A stretch of 64,000 bases of DNA from assembly GCA_963812675.1 (NCBI GenBank), contig CAWEWR010000031.1:1-64000 (forward strand). The letters are read 5' to 3'. Position 1 is the first letter of the stretch, and every line of letters starts with the position of its first letter. Positions 43,092 through 52,178 of the stretch are shown here, piece by piece. This DNA is from AP-15 sp963812675 (GTDB taxonomy: Bacteria; Pseudomonadota; Alphaproteobacteria; ATCC43930; CGMCC-115725). Both the position numbers and the translations under genes were made by a program. The notes under the pieces were generated by a model that saw nothing but the letters and a program-made list of their open reading frames with translations, was not told the DNA's origin and did no database searches.

Positions 43092-43331
43092 ATAGGTTGT
43101 TACCTCTCGGCCGTGCCAGTGCTCGGACCCCGCGAAAGTCACCGAATGTTGAAACGCGGCGAGAGCGATGTTACCGTTTACCGTCTTGTCGGTGGGACAT
43201 TCGACTAGCGGTCTCAATCCGGCAGCCGCCAACTCGGAAAAGTTTCGCCGGGTCAGACCAGGCGTTCGATCGCGACATCCGGGTCGATAAAATAGAGCCA
43301 AACGCCTTGCGAAGGCAATGAGGAGGAAACC

Positions 43332-45074
43332 ATGAAAGGCCGCTCGAACTTCCGCGTTGGATTTCTGGCGTCAAGCATTCTTACTTCGGCATCGCTACCG
43401 GCGATGGCGGCCGAAGTAACGGCATCGCGGCTGTTGAACGCCGATAAGGAGCCGCAGAACTGGTTGATGGTCAATAAGGACTATGCGGCGCATCGTTATT
43501 CCGAGCTTGACCAGATCAATAAGAATAACGTCAAGGATCTCCACGTCGCTTTCACGGTGGCGCTTGGTGGCGTCGAGGGCTTGGGCAAAGTCCCGTTGGG
43601 CGGTCATCAAAGCACGCCTCTCGTCGACGATGGCGCGATGTTCGTCGTCGACGGCTTCGGCGCCGTCTACAGGATAGACGTCAAGGAACCGGGCAAGGCC
43701 AGGATCGCCTGGGTCATGGATCCGGGTACCAATAAGGCCGATTTCATGGTTGCCACAAACCGCGGCGTCACGCTGTATAAGAATTTTGTCATTTCGGTCA
43801 CGGCCGATTGCAAGGTGCTGTGGACCAAGGCCGATACCGGCGAGCTCCTCAAGACGGTCCAATTCGATGATCCCAAGAAAACGCATTGCACATTGACGTC
43901 GGCTCCGCTTCTCATCGACGACAAACTCATCGTCGGCGGCAGTGGCGGTGACCAAGGTGCGCGCGCCCATATCGATGCGTTCAACGCGGACACCGGTGAG
44001 CGGCTGTGGCGGACTTATTCGGTTCCCGCCCCCGGCGAGCCCGGCAGCGAGACCTGGAAGGGCGACACCAATGCCTGGGAGCATGGGGGCGGATCCTTCT
44101 GGGTGACCGGCTCGTACGATCCGGCGACCAAGCTGACGATCTGGGGCACCGGTCAGCCGGTGCCGATGTTCGATCCGGAATACCGCCCGGGCGACAACCT
44201 GTTCACCAACTCCACCCTCGGCATAGACCCCGCCACCGGTAAAATGGTCTGGTATTTCCAGTACACACCCGGCGACTTCCTCGATTATGACGAGGTCGGG
44301 ATCAATCAGCTGATCGACACCAAGGTGAACGGCGAGGATCGTAAGATCGTCGGGCATTTCGGCCGCAACGGCTTTTTCTATACCTTGGACCGCAACAACG
44401 GGCAGTTCATCTCGGCCGCGCAATATGCCCAGAAGATCAACTGGACCGACGGCATCGATCCCAAGACCGGCAAGCCGGTCGAGTACGACCCAAACAAGTC
44501 TCTGCAGACCTACAAAATCGGCAAAGCGTCGCGGCGCGAGCAAAACAGGCTGCAGGGCTGCCCCAATATCCAGGGCGGCGTCAATTACTTCCCGACATCC
44601 TACAGCCAGCGAACTCACCTATCGTACGGCGGCGGGCTCGAGGCCTGCTCATTCGTCACCGTCGATCCGCTCAATGACAACAGCGGCGACTTTTGGTTGG
44701 GCGGCAAATTTGCGAACGCGGAGGACGTCAAAGGAAGCGTGACGGCGATGAACCCCTCGACGGGCAAGAAGGTCGCGCAGCTGGCGACGGATCACGGTAT
44801 CGCCTCCGGTGTCACGACGACGGCCGGCGGCCTCGTGTTGACGACGACCACGGATGGAACCGTCTACGCGCTCGACGACGAGACGCTGAAGCCAATGTGG
44901 AGCTTCAACACCGGCTCCTTCAGTTCGGCTCCGCCGATGACCTACGCGGTCAACGGCAAGCAATATGTCGCCGTGCTGATCGGCGGGAACGCGCAGACCA
45001 GGGATCTGTTGAACAAGACGCCTTCTCTGAAGGACATGCAAAACACGTCCATGCTGTTCGTGTTCAGCCTCTGA
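43332..45074 (+). CDS. PQQ-dependent methanol/ethanol-type dehydrogenase, copy 1
   Basis: Periplasmic quinoprotein of 580 aa that oxidises alcohols or aldehydes, passing electrons to a cytochrome c. It has a signal peptide (cleavage near AMAAEV) and the eight-blade propeller layout. The catalytic base is likely Asp318 in LDYDEVG; Asp320 two residues on matches the extra Asp of lanthanide enzymes (XoxF, PedH). The usual metal Glu in SGAE-x-G-x-RG is Asp207 (SGGDQGAR) and the metal Asn of GTGNP is Gln275 (GTGQPVP). There is no adjacent Cys pair. GAGGAAA precedes the ATG; a strong terminator follows. Paralogue at 54257. Confidence 0.94.
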   Translation: MKGRSNFRVGFLASSILTSASLPAMAAEVTASRLLNADKEPQNWLMVNKDYAAHRYSELDQINKNNVKDLHVAFTVALGGVEGLGKVPLGGHQSTPLVDDGAMFVVDGFGAVYRIDVKEPGKARIAWVMDPGTNKADFMVATNRGVTLYKNFVISVTADCKVLWTKADTGELLKTVQFDDPKKTHCTLTSAPLLIDDKLIVGGSGGDQGARAHIDAFNADTGERLWRTYSVPAPGEPGSETWKGDTNAWEHGGGSFWVTGSYDPATKLTIWGTGQPVPMFDPEYRPGDNLFTNSTLGIDPATGKMVWYFQYTPGDFLDYDEVGINQLIDTKVNGEDRKIVGHFGRNGFFYTLDRNNGQFISAAQYAQKINWTDGIDPKTGKPVEYDPNKSLQTYKIGKASRREQNRLQGCPNIQGGVNYFPTSYSQRTHLSYGGGLEACSFVTVDPLNDNSGDFWLGGKFANAEDVKGSVTAMNPSTGKKVAQLATDHGIASGVTTTAGGLVLTTTTDGTVYALDDETLKPMWSFNTGSFSSAPPMTYAVNGKQYVAVLIGGNAQTRDLLNKTPSLKDMQNTSMLFVFSL

Positions 45075-45100
45075 AGCGGCGTCGATCTGCCGGTAGCGAC

Positions 45101-45136
45101 AAAGCGGCCGCCCCTGCGGGCGGCCGCTTTAATTTT
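45101..45136 (+). terminator. Rho-independent terminator after dehydrogenase copy 1
   Basis: Perfect 13-bp stem: AAAGCGGCCGCCC (45101-45113) pairs with GGGCGGCCGCTTT (45118-45130) across CTGC, followed by AATTTT. It lies 27 bp after the dehydrogenase stop, between it and the convergent cytochrome gene, and could serve both. Confidence 0.85.
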
Positions 45137-45172
45137 CGCTCCGCTTCCGGACACCACAGCGCAAAGGTACGA

Positions 45173-45709
45173 TCACCGCTCGGGGTATTTATCGCAGTAA
45201 GGTCCCGCTTCGCCGAAAAATTCGACGCATTGTGCCCGCGTCACCGGGCCAGCTCCTTCGATCTTGCTGGCGACGTAGTCGGCCACGGCATCGATCTCAT
45301 AAGACTGCAACGTGGTTGGGGCACGGATCGGCTCCAGGTCGCCAAGATCCTCGGCGGTCATGTCGTAGCAGCGCTTGTCGGTATAGGCGAAGCGATCAAA
45401 ATGGGGCATCGGCGTGCCCGGTCGCCCGCATTGTATAGTCTCGCGGATCTGATCGTGGGTGAGCTGCAACTCGCGCAGCGAGGGCGCGTTGCCTTCGGAG
45501 TGGAAGCCGGATGGGAAGCCGTCCCCCGACCATCCGTGGCAAGTCGGACACCCGGCCTTGCTCTTCCATATCCGTTGTCCGCTGGCGACATCTTCGCCCA
45601 CGGCCGTGGACGCCATTGCCAACAGAGTCGCCATCGCCACGGCAGCCATCGCCGCAAACGGAGCAGCGCGAGAAATCGTGGCACCAAAACGGCCATTGCA
45701 ACGGATCAT
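45173..45709 (-). CDS. Exported monohaem cytochrome c, copy 1
   Basis: Probable electron acceptor of the neighbouring dehydrogenase. Signal peptide (hydrophobic stretch about 20-38), then CPTCH at residues 54-58 binding haem, and likely axial Met101 in TPMPHF. Four further Cys (IQCGRPG, KRCYDM, AQCVEFFG and PYC) recur in the paralogue at 56063, probably as disulfides. The protein has 178 aa. Its ATG overlaps the stop of the SNase-like gene (ATGA), so translation is coupled. It is not a typical class I cytochrome cL (XoxG/MxaG) by eye. Confidence 0.9.
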   Translation of the reverse strand: MIRCNGRFGATISRAAPFAAMAAVAMATLLAMASTAVGEDVASGQRIWKSKAGCPTCHGWSGDGFPSGFHSEGNAPSLRELQLTHDQIRETIQCGRPGTPMPHFDRFAYTDKRCYDMTAEDLGDLEPIRAPTTLQSYEIDAVADYVASKIEGAGPVTRAQCVEFFGEAGPYCDKYPER

Positions 45710-46194
45710 GGGCGGTCCACGAAAATGCCGGCGGCCCTGCGAAACTCAGCCGGCATCAGGAACTTCCCCTGCCAAAGGCCGAGCTTTTCCTCCTTGGCCG
45801 CAGCCTCGGCTGCGGCATAGTCGGTCGTCTCGCTGGGCCTGGCGACGGCGTAGCCCTTGCGAACAAGTTGTTCGTTTAGGCTCTGGCCGTTGATGTTACA
45901 GCGAGCTAGGAGGCGGCCATAGACGTCGGGCTCGCCGATCACATCGCAGGTTACCGGGCCCTGATCGACCAAGATCTCAAGGGCGCGCACCGTCGCCGCC
46001 CAACACTGCCAGATTTTGCCGTCGATGGTGCAATTCTGCTTGCGCATCACCGAGTTGATGCCGAAGAGCATGATGCGTTGGCCGTTGATCTCGATCACCG
46101 TGGAATCGACCGCGTTGGCCGGCCCGGCGATCTGGCTTGCCTCGACCGGCGGCGCGAGCATCACCATCACCAGCAATAGGAGCACCCTGGTCAT
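45706..46194 (-). CDS. Exported SNase-fold protein, copy 1 (probably non-catalytic)
   Basis: Secreted protein of 162 aa with the staphylococcal-nuclease/OB-fold pattern. Signal VLLLLVMVMLAPPVEA, then INGQRIMLFGIN, CDVIGEPDVYGRLLARC, LNEQLVRKGYAVA and AAEAAAKEEKLGLWQG. The Arg of YGR (SNase Arg87 position) is kept, but the catalytic Glu of the LxGIDAPE motif is missing (FGINSVMRK). I expect no nuclease activity. Cys pairs suggest disulfides. It is coupled to the cytochrome c gene by ATGA overlap. Paralogue at 52179. The role in the quinoprotein module is unknown. Confidence 0.82.
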   Translation of the reverse strand: MTRVLLLLVMVMLAPPVEASQIAGPANAVDSTVIEINGQRIMLFGINSVMRKQNCTIDGKIWQCWAATVRALEILVDQGPVTCDVIGEPDVYGRLLARCNINGQSLNEQLVRKGYAVARPSETTDYAAAEAAAKEEKLGLWQGKFLMPAEFRRAAGIFVDRP

Positions 46195-46318
46195 AATCCC
46201 TCCCGGCGAGAGACTAATCGAACGTTCGGGCCAGCGGGGTGTCGCTCGTCGTCCGTGGGCGATTGTACAATTTTATTGATTGCAAAGCTGGCCATGCAAT
46301 CAGGTCCAGAGGCCGCGC

Positions 46319-47146
46319 ATGCATTGTAGAACGACCACTCGAGGCACGCCAACAGCCTGCTTCCTCATCGGGGTTGAGGCAGCTCTCATGCTTCTGTTAG
46401 CAGCCGGGGCCACGATGGCCGAGAATCAGCCAGCGGGGCCGACCGCGCCGCCCGACCGCGAGGCGTTCCTGGCGGGAATGCGCAAGGACTGCCGGGGCTG
46501 CGATCTTCGCGAAGCGAAGTTGAAGCGCCGTGATCTGAGCGGTGCCGATCTCACCGGCGCCGATCTTACCGGCGCCGTCTTGCATCGCGCGAAACTCGGG
46601 AACGCCAAGCTTGATCACGCCAAGCTGCAAGACGCCAACTTCAACAAGGCCGACTTGAAACACGCCTCGTTGACTGGCGCCGATCTCACCGGGGCGCTCC
46701 TATATGGGACCGACCTGAGCGGTGCGCAGCTCGAAGGAGCCATCATGGTGCAGGTGCATATGGCCCATGGCCGCCTGACCCAGGCGGTGCTGCGCGGAGC
46801 GGATATTTCGCTATCCACCATTACGGAAGCGGAGATGGCAGGCAGCGATATGTCCCATGCCATTCTGAAGCAATCGAACCTCAATGGTGCGAACCTCAGT
46901 CGGTGCGATCTCACCTCCGCCGTGCTCGATGGCGCAGGCTTCGTCCGAGCTCGGGTGAGGGATGCCAAGTTGAGGGGCGTCTCCGCTCGACAGGCCGATT
47001 TCTATGAAGCCGATCTCTCCGGCGCTGACCTGACCAACGCGGATTTCCGCGGTTCCCGCTTGCAACAGGCCGATCTCGATGGCGCCGTCACCGACGGCCT
47101 CAAGACGCGGGGCGCCCTGCTCGTGGACGGCACCATCGGGCAGTAA
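46319..47146 (+). CDS. Exported pentapeptide-repeat protein with CRGC motif, copy 1
   Basis: Protein of 275 aa. The N-terminal hydrophobic segment (about 17-35) looks like a signal peptide. Then comes KDCRGCDL (Cys58, Cys61), and from about residue 60 to the end tandem A(D/N)LxX repeats, for example LSGADLTGADLTGAVL, forming the right-handed quadrilateral beta helix of the family. Repeats around 150-190 are degenerate. The paralogue at 52713 shares the CRGC start. A periplasmic location and possible metal or redox role of the CxxC are inferences. The start at 46319 has AGAGG nearby; a TTG at 46280 is less likely. Confidence 0.85.
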   Translation: MHCRTTTRGTPTACFLIGVEAALMLLLAAGATMAENQPAGPTAPPDREAFLAGMRKDCRGCDLREAKLKRRDLSGADLTGADLTGAVLHRAKLGNAKLDHAKLQDANFNKADLKHASLTGADLTGALLYGTDLSGAQLEGAIMVQVHMAHGRLTQAVLRGADISLSTITEAEMAGSDMSHAILKQSNLNGANLSRCDLTSAVLDGAGFVRARVRDAKLRGVSARQADFYEADLSGADLTNADFRGSRLQQADLDGAVTDGLKTRGALLVDGTIGQ

Positions 47147-47156
47147 GAGAGCAGCG

Positions 47157-47907
47157 TCAGTTCACGCCGGTCTTCCGGAGGGGCAACGCAGCATCGTACA
47201 TCTCGAAGCGGGTCGCGCTCTCGTAATCTTCCATCCGGGGTTTGCCGGTGTAGGGATCGAGGAATTGCTGGCCCTTTTTCTGGAAGTAACGCTGTTCGAG
47301 AACGAGATGCAGGCCATTTAGCGTCTTCTCGCAATGATTCTTGATGAAATAGGAGCCGGCCGGGCTCTCCCCCTCGTCGGGCGGTAAGTCCTGGCATACC
47401 CAGCCATCGTCGCCAAAACGATGGCGGATGAAATCCGCCAGCGTCCAGAACTCGTTGCGGTCGCGTGACAATTGCTGGCGCGGGTCGGTGACCAAGCGCT
47501 CGCCCTTGGCCAGCCCCGCGTCGTCGAACAACACCGAGGCCACGACCGGGAATTCGTACGCCGTCGTTCCGGCGTACATCCTGATCTCCTGCTTGAGGTC
47601 GAGAGCGCGCGCCCAGTACTCGAGCTCATCGTCATACTCGAAATATACCTCATGCAGTCCATTGGCATCGGATCTGCATTTCTTGAATTCGGTAAAGTTC
47701 TTGAGCGGGACCGAAGGGGGGCCCGCCGTCGGTGCCGCAGGCATAATTGATGAACCCGTCCGGGATCTCGGAGGCGGCCTCGCCGATGTGGATGTCCCAC
47801 ACGTTGAGCCGCGTCGGCCGGTCCTGAGCTGGGATCTGCTCGACCGGTGCCAACCAGATCACCACGAAAGCGAAGCATTCGGCCAAGCGCACCACTGGGG
47901 TCACCAC
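47157..47907 (-). pseudogene. Unidentified secreted protein of the quinoprotein module, copy 1, frameshifted
   Basis: The gene reads in two frames. The first (47907 to about 47720) has a signal-like start and DRPTRLNVWDIHIGEAASEI, then INYACGTDGGPP. The second (about 47720 to 47157) continues VPLKNFTEFKKCRSDANG and HEVYFEYDDELEYWARAL to the end. Deleting one base from the six-G run at 47715-47720 joins them without a gap, matching the intact paralogue at 53494. GGGAGG lies just upstream of GTG 47907/47904. It begins 17 bp after the solute-binding protein gene and may be the last gene of that operon. A base-call error is possible. The family is not recognised. Confidence 0.8.
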
Positions 47908-47924
47908 AGCCTCCCGTCAGACAC

Positions 47925-49136
47925 TCAGAACCGACAGGCCGTCTCCGGCGCGTCGATGCCGAGCGTGTCGAGCACATTGGTCTGATGCAAATACTGCGGC
48001 AACGGAGCCCGTTCGATAACGGCGTCGGCGGTGCTCAGCAACACCGGCGCGCGGAGCTGATGATCCCAGGTGCGAAATGAGCCGGGATTGCCCTTTACCG
48101 TGTCGAGAGTGAGCTTGTCGCTCAATAGGAACGCCTTGACCGCGTCGAAATCGGTCGAGCGCGTCCGCATGACCGCTTGCGTCACCGCCTTGACGGCTTC
48201 CCACGCCGCCCAATCGGCGCCGTTCATGCGACGTGGTGGGGAGATCTTCTCGTAGCGATGCTGCAGCTGCACCGCGGCGTCCCTGTCCCAGCTCCAGGAC
48301 CATGCCGTCGCCACCAACCCGGCAGTTCCGACGACAGGCCGCGGAAGGCTGGTTTCGTACGAGACGTAGCGGCCGAACTCCCCGCTGCTATCGGCGATAT
48401 AGACGACATCGTAACGGGCGCCTGCAGTCATCAGGACGATGTTGGTTTGCTCCCGATTCCGCGGATCGTTGGTCAGCAGAAACGGCCTGGTCCCGACGAT
48501 GTTGGCTCGGAACTTTCTCGCGGAGCGTTGCAGTGCAGCCACCATCGCGGCATCTTCGGGCGCTGGTCCTTGCAGGACGAGGATCTGAAGCCATGCTTTG
48601 GCCACGAGATATTGCATCAAAGCATCCGAGAGCATCGCCTCACTCGGATAAGCGTGTAGAACGTTGTTCGCGCAATCCGCGCCGCGCAGCGAATCATCCG
48701 GGGCCGAGATGTTGAAGAGCAAGACCGGGCGATCTGCGACCCCGCGTGCGACGACCTTCAACGCCGCGGCTGGGAGGTCGGCAAGGACAAAATGAATACC
48801 GTCTCTCGTCATCCAACCCGAGATCTGCTGGATGAGCTCGTCGCCGGATTTGGCGGTCGACTTTTCCATAGAGAACTCGACCCCGATAACCCGTCCGATC
48901 GCCCGTGCATCCTCCAATGCCACCTGACTTCCTTGATAGGGACGACCGAGATCCGTGAAGACAATCCCTGAGTGGGCGCCTCTGTTGGCGTAGCGTGGGT
49001 CGTCCGCCAGCTCGACATAGCCGAGCTTCATCGCACCCGCCTGCAGCGATTCAGGATGCGCGGCAATTGACGGGGGTGAGACACTTATTCCCACCGCCAG
49101 TGTAGCCGTCGCGAGACCGCGTGCGCCCTTAATCAT
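47925..49136 (-). CDS. ABC-type solute-binding protein of PQQ-dependent catabolism loci
   Basis: Periplasmic binding-fold protein of 403 aa. Signal LATATLAVGISVSPPSIAA, then LGYVELADDPRYANRGAH, FTDLGRPYQGSQVALEDARA, and later DVVYIADSSGEFGRYVSYET and RTWDHQLRAPVLL. This composition matches the branched-chain-like binding proteins that accompany PQQ alcohol dehydrogenases (TIGR03863, from memory). The ATG at 49136 overlaps the preceding propeller gene by eight bases. No ABC ATPase or permease is in the window, so the ligand and use are open. Confidence 0.85.
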   Translation of the reverse strand: MIKGARGLATATLAVGISVSPPSIAAHPESLQAGAMKLGYVELADDPRYANRGAHSGIVFTDLGRPYQGSQVALEDARAIGRVIGVEFSMEKSTAKSGDELIQQISGWMTRDGIHFVLADLPAAALKVVARGVADRPVLLFNISAPDDSLRGADCANNVLHAYPSEAMLSDALMQYLVAKAWLQILVLQGPAPEDAAMVAALQRSARKFRANIVGTRPFLLTNDPRNREQTNIVLMTAGARYDVVYIADSSGEFGRYVSYETSLPRPVVGTAGLVATAWSWSWDRDAAVQLQHRYEKISPPRRMNGADWAAWEAVKAVTQAVMRTRSTDFDAVKAFLLSDKLTLDTVKGNPGSFRTWDHQLRAPVLLSTADAVIERAPLPQYLHQTNVLDTLGIDAPETACRF

Positions 49137-50148
49137 CGACGAGAACCGAGTGCGGCACGCGGCCGACCGGCACCGACCGGATCGCCTTGCGGCTTCCCAT
49201 GTCGACAATCGAAAGGTCGTCGCTCAGCCCGTTGGCGACATAGAGCGTCTTTTCGTCGGGACTAAGCGCGACGCCCCAAGCGCGGCTTCCGACCAGCACA
49301 TAGGTTTCGACCTTCCTTGTCGCGGTATCGACGAAGGCGACGTGGTTCGCGCGTCCGAGCGCGACGATGGCAGATTTCCCATCCCTGGTCATGGTCATGC
49401 CGACGGGCGTGACGTCGACCTGACGGAATCCAGGCGGTAGGAAGTCGATCGTCGCCGACACCCGGTCGGCCGCGCGATCGATCACCGAGACCTGCCCGGA
49501 TAATTCGTTCGAGACCCAGAGTTCCTTCCCGTCAGGCAGCAAGAGGAGGCGCCTTGGTCGCGTCCCGACAACGATGTTGTCCGTGACGACGCCGGCCTCG
49601 GCGTCCACCACGTGCACCATGTCAGTCACCTCGGAGGTCACATAAAGGGTCTTGCCATCCGCGCTGATGGCGATGCCCTCGGGCTCGGCACCGGTTGCCA
49701 TCTCGCGCCCGATGATCTTATCGGCGATACTGATTTCCTGAACCGAGGAACCTTCCTCGTTGGAGACGTACAACGCCTTTCCATCACTGCTGAGGTCGAA
49801 CATCTCCGGGCTCGGACCGGTTGGAATGTGATCGGCGATCTCAAGCTTTGCCACATCGATCACGTCGATCACGTCGTCATCTCCGCAAGCCACATAGAGC
49901 AGTCTGTGGTCGTCGCGAAACTTCATATCTCGGGGACGGCGGGATGTCGGGATCCACTTGATTATCTTGTAATCCTGCTTGGGATCGATCACGGCAATGT
50001 TGTTCGTTTTCTCGTTACTGACGAACACATAGCCCGTGTTCTTCGCCCTCGTCTCCGCCGAAATAACGAGCCCTAGGACGAGTGCGGGCAGGATGAGGGT
50101 CACGAAACGGGCGTCGAGCGCGATCTCGATTCGCCCGCGCGTCTTCAC
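49129..50148 (-). CDS. YVTN beta-propeller protein of PQQ-dependent catabolism
   Basis: Secreted 339-aa propeller. The signal peptide (VTLILPALVLGLVISAETRA) is followed by about seven YVTN-type blades such as GYVFVSNEKTNNIAVIDPKQ, LYVACGDDDVIDVIDV, ALYVSNEEGSSVQEISI and TLYVANGLSDDLSIVDMG. This is the pattern of the propeller family tied to PQQ alcohol dehydrogenase loci (TIGR03866, from memory). The start is GTG overlapping the previous stop (GTGA). It may be a periplasmic scaffold or sensor rather than an enzyme. Confidence 0.87.
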   Translation of the reverse strand: MKTRGRIEIALDARFVTLILPALVLGLVISAETRAKNTGYVFVSNEKTNNIAVIDPKQDYKIIKWIPTSRRPRDMKFRDDHRLLYVACGDDDVIDVIDVAKLEIADHIPTGPSPEMFDLSSDGKALYVSNEEGSSVQEISIADKIIGREMATGAEPEGIAISADGKTLYVTSEVTDMVHVVDAEAGVVTDNIVVGTRPRRLLLLPDGKELWVSNELSGQVSVIDRAADRVSATIDFLPPGFRQVDVTPVGMTMTRDGKSAIVALGRANHVAFVDTATRKVETYVLVGSRAWGVALSPDEKTLYVANGLSDDLSIVDMGSRKAIRSVPVGRVPHSVLVDD

Positions 50149-50729
50149 AGCGGTCGCTTTGGCGGCAACGCCGGCGGCGGCATATCCTCGAATTCGATCG
50201 AGGGCATGTGCTGGATAAATGCAGTGGGGTCTCCCGTGCTGCCCGGCTCGTCCTGGCGCCGGGGCGCACCGGCGAGGCGGCGATCCTCGTCGGGTTCGCT
50301 CTCCGGCATCTCGAGCTCGCGCGCTGTGCCGAGCTGATCCGCGCCCTGCTCGATGCGTTCTTTGGCATGCCCAATGCGGTCTGCGAGATCGCGGCTATAG
50401 GGTAGCCGGAACGCACGCGGCGTGCCGGCGAGCATATTGTTCTCGTCCAGGCCTTCGATCCAAAGGTAGATCGAGCCGGGCAGGCCGTTCAGCTTGTCGG
50501 GCTCCACCACGGTCGCCCAATGAAGCTGGAAATGCTCCGGCACCCGCGCTTCGCTAGGCCAGCCGATCAGCCCGGTGGTGGAGAGATAAGAGACGCCGAA
50601 AAAACCGGTCGTGATCACAATCGCTGCGGCCTTCATCCCCCAATGCCAATGCGAGGCCAGATTGAGGCTCAACAGCAGCACCGCGATGAGGACGTAGGAA
50701 GCGACGATGCCAGCCAGCGGCAACGTCAT
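50145..50729 (-). CDS. Two-span membrane protein with polar C-terminal domain
   Basis: Protein of 194 aa with spans at about residues 6-26 (GIVASYVLIAVLLLSLNLA) and 33-52 (KAAAIVITTGFFGVSYLST), then about 140 residues of soluble domain and a Pro-rich tail. No family recognised. It lies between the ExbD-like gene and the propeller gene, overlapping the latter (GTGA). A GTG at 50753 could add eight residues. Likely a channel partner. Confidence 0.75.
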   Translation of the reverse strand: MTLPLAGIVASYVLIAVLLLSLNLASHWHWGMKAAAIVITTGFFGVSYLSTTGLIGWPSEARVPEHFQLHWATVVEPDKLNGLPGSIYLWIEGLDENNMLAGTPRAFRLPYSRDLADRIGHAKERIEQGADQLGTARELEMPESEPDEDRRLAGAPRRQDEPGSTGDPTAFIQHMPSIEFEDMPPPALPPKRPL

Positions 50730-50733
50730 GGCA

Positions 50734-51405
50734 TTATTGGTGCTGAGCAGCACCGGTCACCGGGATGATGTTCGACCGGACTTTGCGGGTCTCCCGGATC
50801 AGAGACTTCGGGCGAGTATTGATGTCGGTGACTTTGCCGTCCGCACCAATAGTGAAGCGCACTGCGGTCTTTTCATCACCGGTATGGTCGAGAAAAAGAC
50901 GCTCGTAATAGACGACTTCGACCTTGGGGTTGATCTTCTCGACCTTGACAGAAATCGGGACCGGGTCGGGGGTGGTCGCCAGATAATGGTTCACATTGAC
51001 AACGTATTCGCCGGGGATGAGGCCGCGCAGCGCGACGATCTCCTCGCGGATCGGATTGCGGATCGTCGCGCCGTTGACGACGATCGTGTTCTTGTAGTCG
51101 CCACGGTCGTCGCGCTCGAGGTGCATCAATCCGGCCTCCATCACATGGTACCAGACGATGTTGCCCTGCGGATCCTCGACATAAGTGTCGATGTCGTCGG
51201 GATGGTTGTCGGGCCAACTCACGGTCACCAGCATTTCCGCCTTGGTATCGACCTTGCCCTGCTTGGCGTCGGTGTTGATCGCGAGATAGGCTAAAAAGAA
51301 CATGAAGGCGACGACCTGCAACCCCTTGAACAGCATGACTGTGAAGGGGTCGAACGGCTCCTCGCGGTCCCAGTTGCTAAACCCTTCCATCGACCTGCCG
51401 CCCAT
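50734..51405 (-). CDS. Single-span membrane protein with periplasmic domain (channel partner)
   Basis: Protein of 223 aa: one span at about residues 24-45 (MLFKGLQVVAFMFFLAYLAI), then a periplasmic region of 170 residues with beta-rich segments (MLVTVSWPDNHPDDIDTYVE, KVEVVYYERLFLDH). The layout resembles ExbD/TolR-type partners of ExbB/TolQ, but the intramembrane Asp is not obvious; Asp17 and Asp20 lie just before the span. Overlaps the 3' end of the channel gene by up to 29 bases; ATG 51390 is an alternative start. Confidence 0.75.
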   Translation of the reverse strand: MGGRSMEGFSNWDREEPFDPFTVMLFKGLQVVAFMFFLAYLAINTDAKQGKVDTKAEMLVTVSWPDNHPDDIDTYVEDPQGNIVWYHVMEAGLMHLERDDRGDYKNTIVVNGATIRNPIREEIVALRGLIPGEYVVNVNHYLATTPDPVPISVKVEKINPKVEVVYYERLFLDHTGDEKTAVRFTIGADGKVTDINTRPKSLIRETRKVRSNIIPVTGAAQHQ

Positions 51406-52168
51406 TTACCTGCCGTTCGAGCGTCGACACGACGAAGACCTCGGTCAGGTCGGTAGTCACGTCGAACAGATACGCCGACGCATTATCCAGAATGTAATAT
51501 TGCGCCTTTACCAGGATCGATCCGACGAGCCCGGCGAGCGTCGTGTACATCGCCACGGCCATGCCGCCGCTCATGACCCTCATCGACGACTTCATCGATG
51601 TCGGGTCGAAATTCTCGAGGGTGGCAATCGGGAACAGCATCAGGATGAAGCCGACGATCGTGCCGAGCAGGCCGAGCTTTAGGAGGGCGTCGCCGGCGAA
51701 GGCGCCGAACTGCATCGGCGACCTCAATTTGTCGGCAAGGCCCCGCAGCAGCAAGGTCTGATCGAGCCGCCGCTCTCGCCCTTGCTTCTCGGCCTTTACG
51801 ACGAGGTTGCCGATGTATTCGGTAATGCGGCCTGCAGGCAACGGGTTCCCGTCGTCAGTGAAGACCCGGCGTCCCTCAATTCGGTAGCCGCCTACCCCTT
51901 TGGCGACGCGCTCGCGGACCCGATGCGCGGTATTGATCTCGCGCGAAATGGCGAGGATGGCGAAAAGGCAATGCGCCGAGATCACCGCATAAAGAACGCA
52001 GATGAACGACGAGATGCGCGTCTGGTCCTGTGCCATCATCAGTTGAAACAAACCGTAACGCCACGCGATCGCGAAGCCGAACAGGGTCACGCCGGTAAAG
52101 ATCATCCACCGCAGCAGAGGAAAGTAATCGCGAACCGCGAGCGCGCTGGCGAACAGGCGTAGCGTCAT
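51377..52168 (-). CDS. TolQ/ExbB/MotA-like proton-channel family protein
   Basis: Protein of 263 aa with four hydrophobic spans (about 15-36, 52-74, 165-183 and 203-228). The segment LGLLGTIVGFILM at 165-177 matches the ExbB/TolQ signature GLLGTVxG, and GGMAVAMYTTLAGLVGSIL fits the following span. A cytoplasmic loop of about 85 residues lies between spans 2 and 3, as in the family. It sits directly upstream of the single-span gene at 50734, as in exbB-exbD pairs. It may power an envelope process in this locus; which one is unknown. Confidence 0.82.
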   Translation of the reverse strand: MTLRLFASALAVRDYFPLLRWMIFTGVTLFGFAIAWRYGLFQLMMAQDQTRISSFICVLYAVISAHCLFAILAISREINTAHRVRERVAKGVGGYRIEGRRVFTDDGNPLPAGRITEYIGNLVVKAEKQGRERRLDQTLLLRGLADKLRSPMQFGAFAGDALLKLGLLGTIVGFILMLFPIATLENFDPTSMKSSMRVMSGGMAVAMYTTLAGLVGSILVKAQYYILDNASAYLFDVTTDLTEVFVVSTLERQVNGRQVDGRV

Positions 52169-52178
52169 TCGCGTGCGC

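Noticed and set aside
43332..45074. Calling the dehydrogenases XoxF or MxaF
   Set aside because: The Asp-Tyr-Asp motif is XoxF-like, but the metal Glu and Asn are replaced and the vicinal Cys pair is absent; no xoxG/xoxJ or mxaI-type gene is adjacent.
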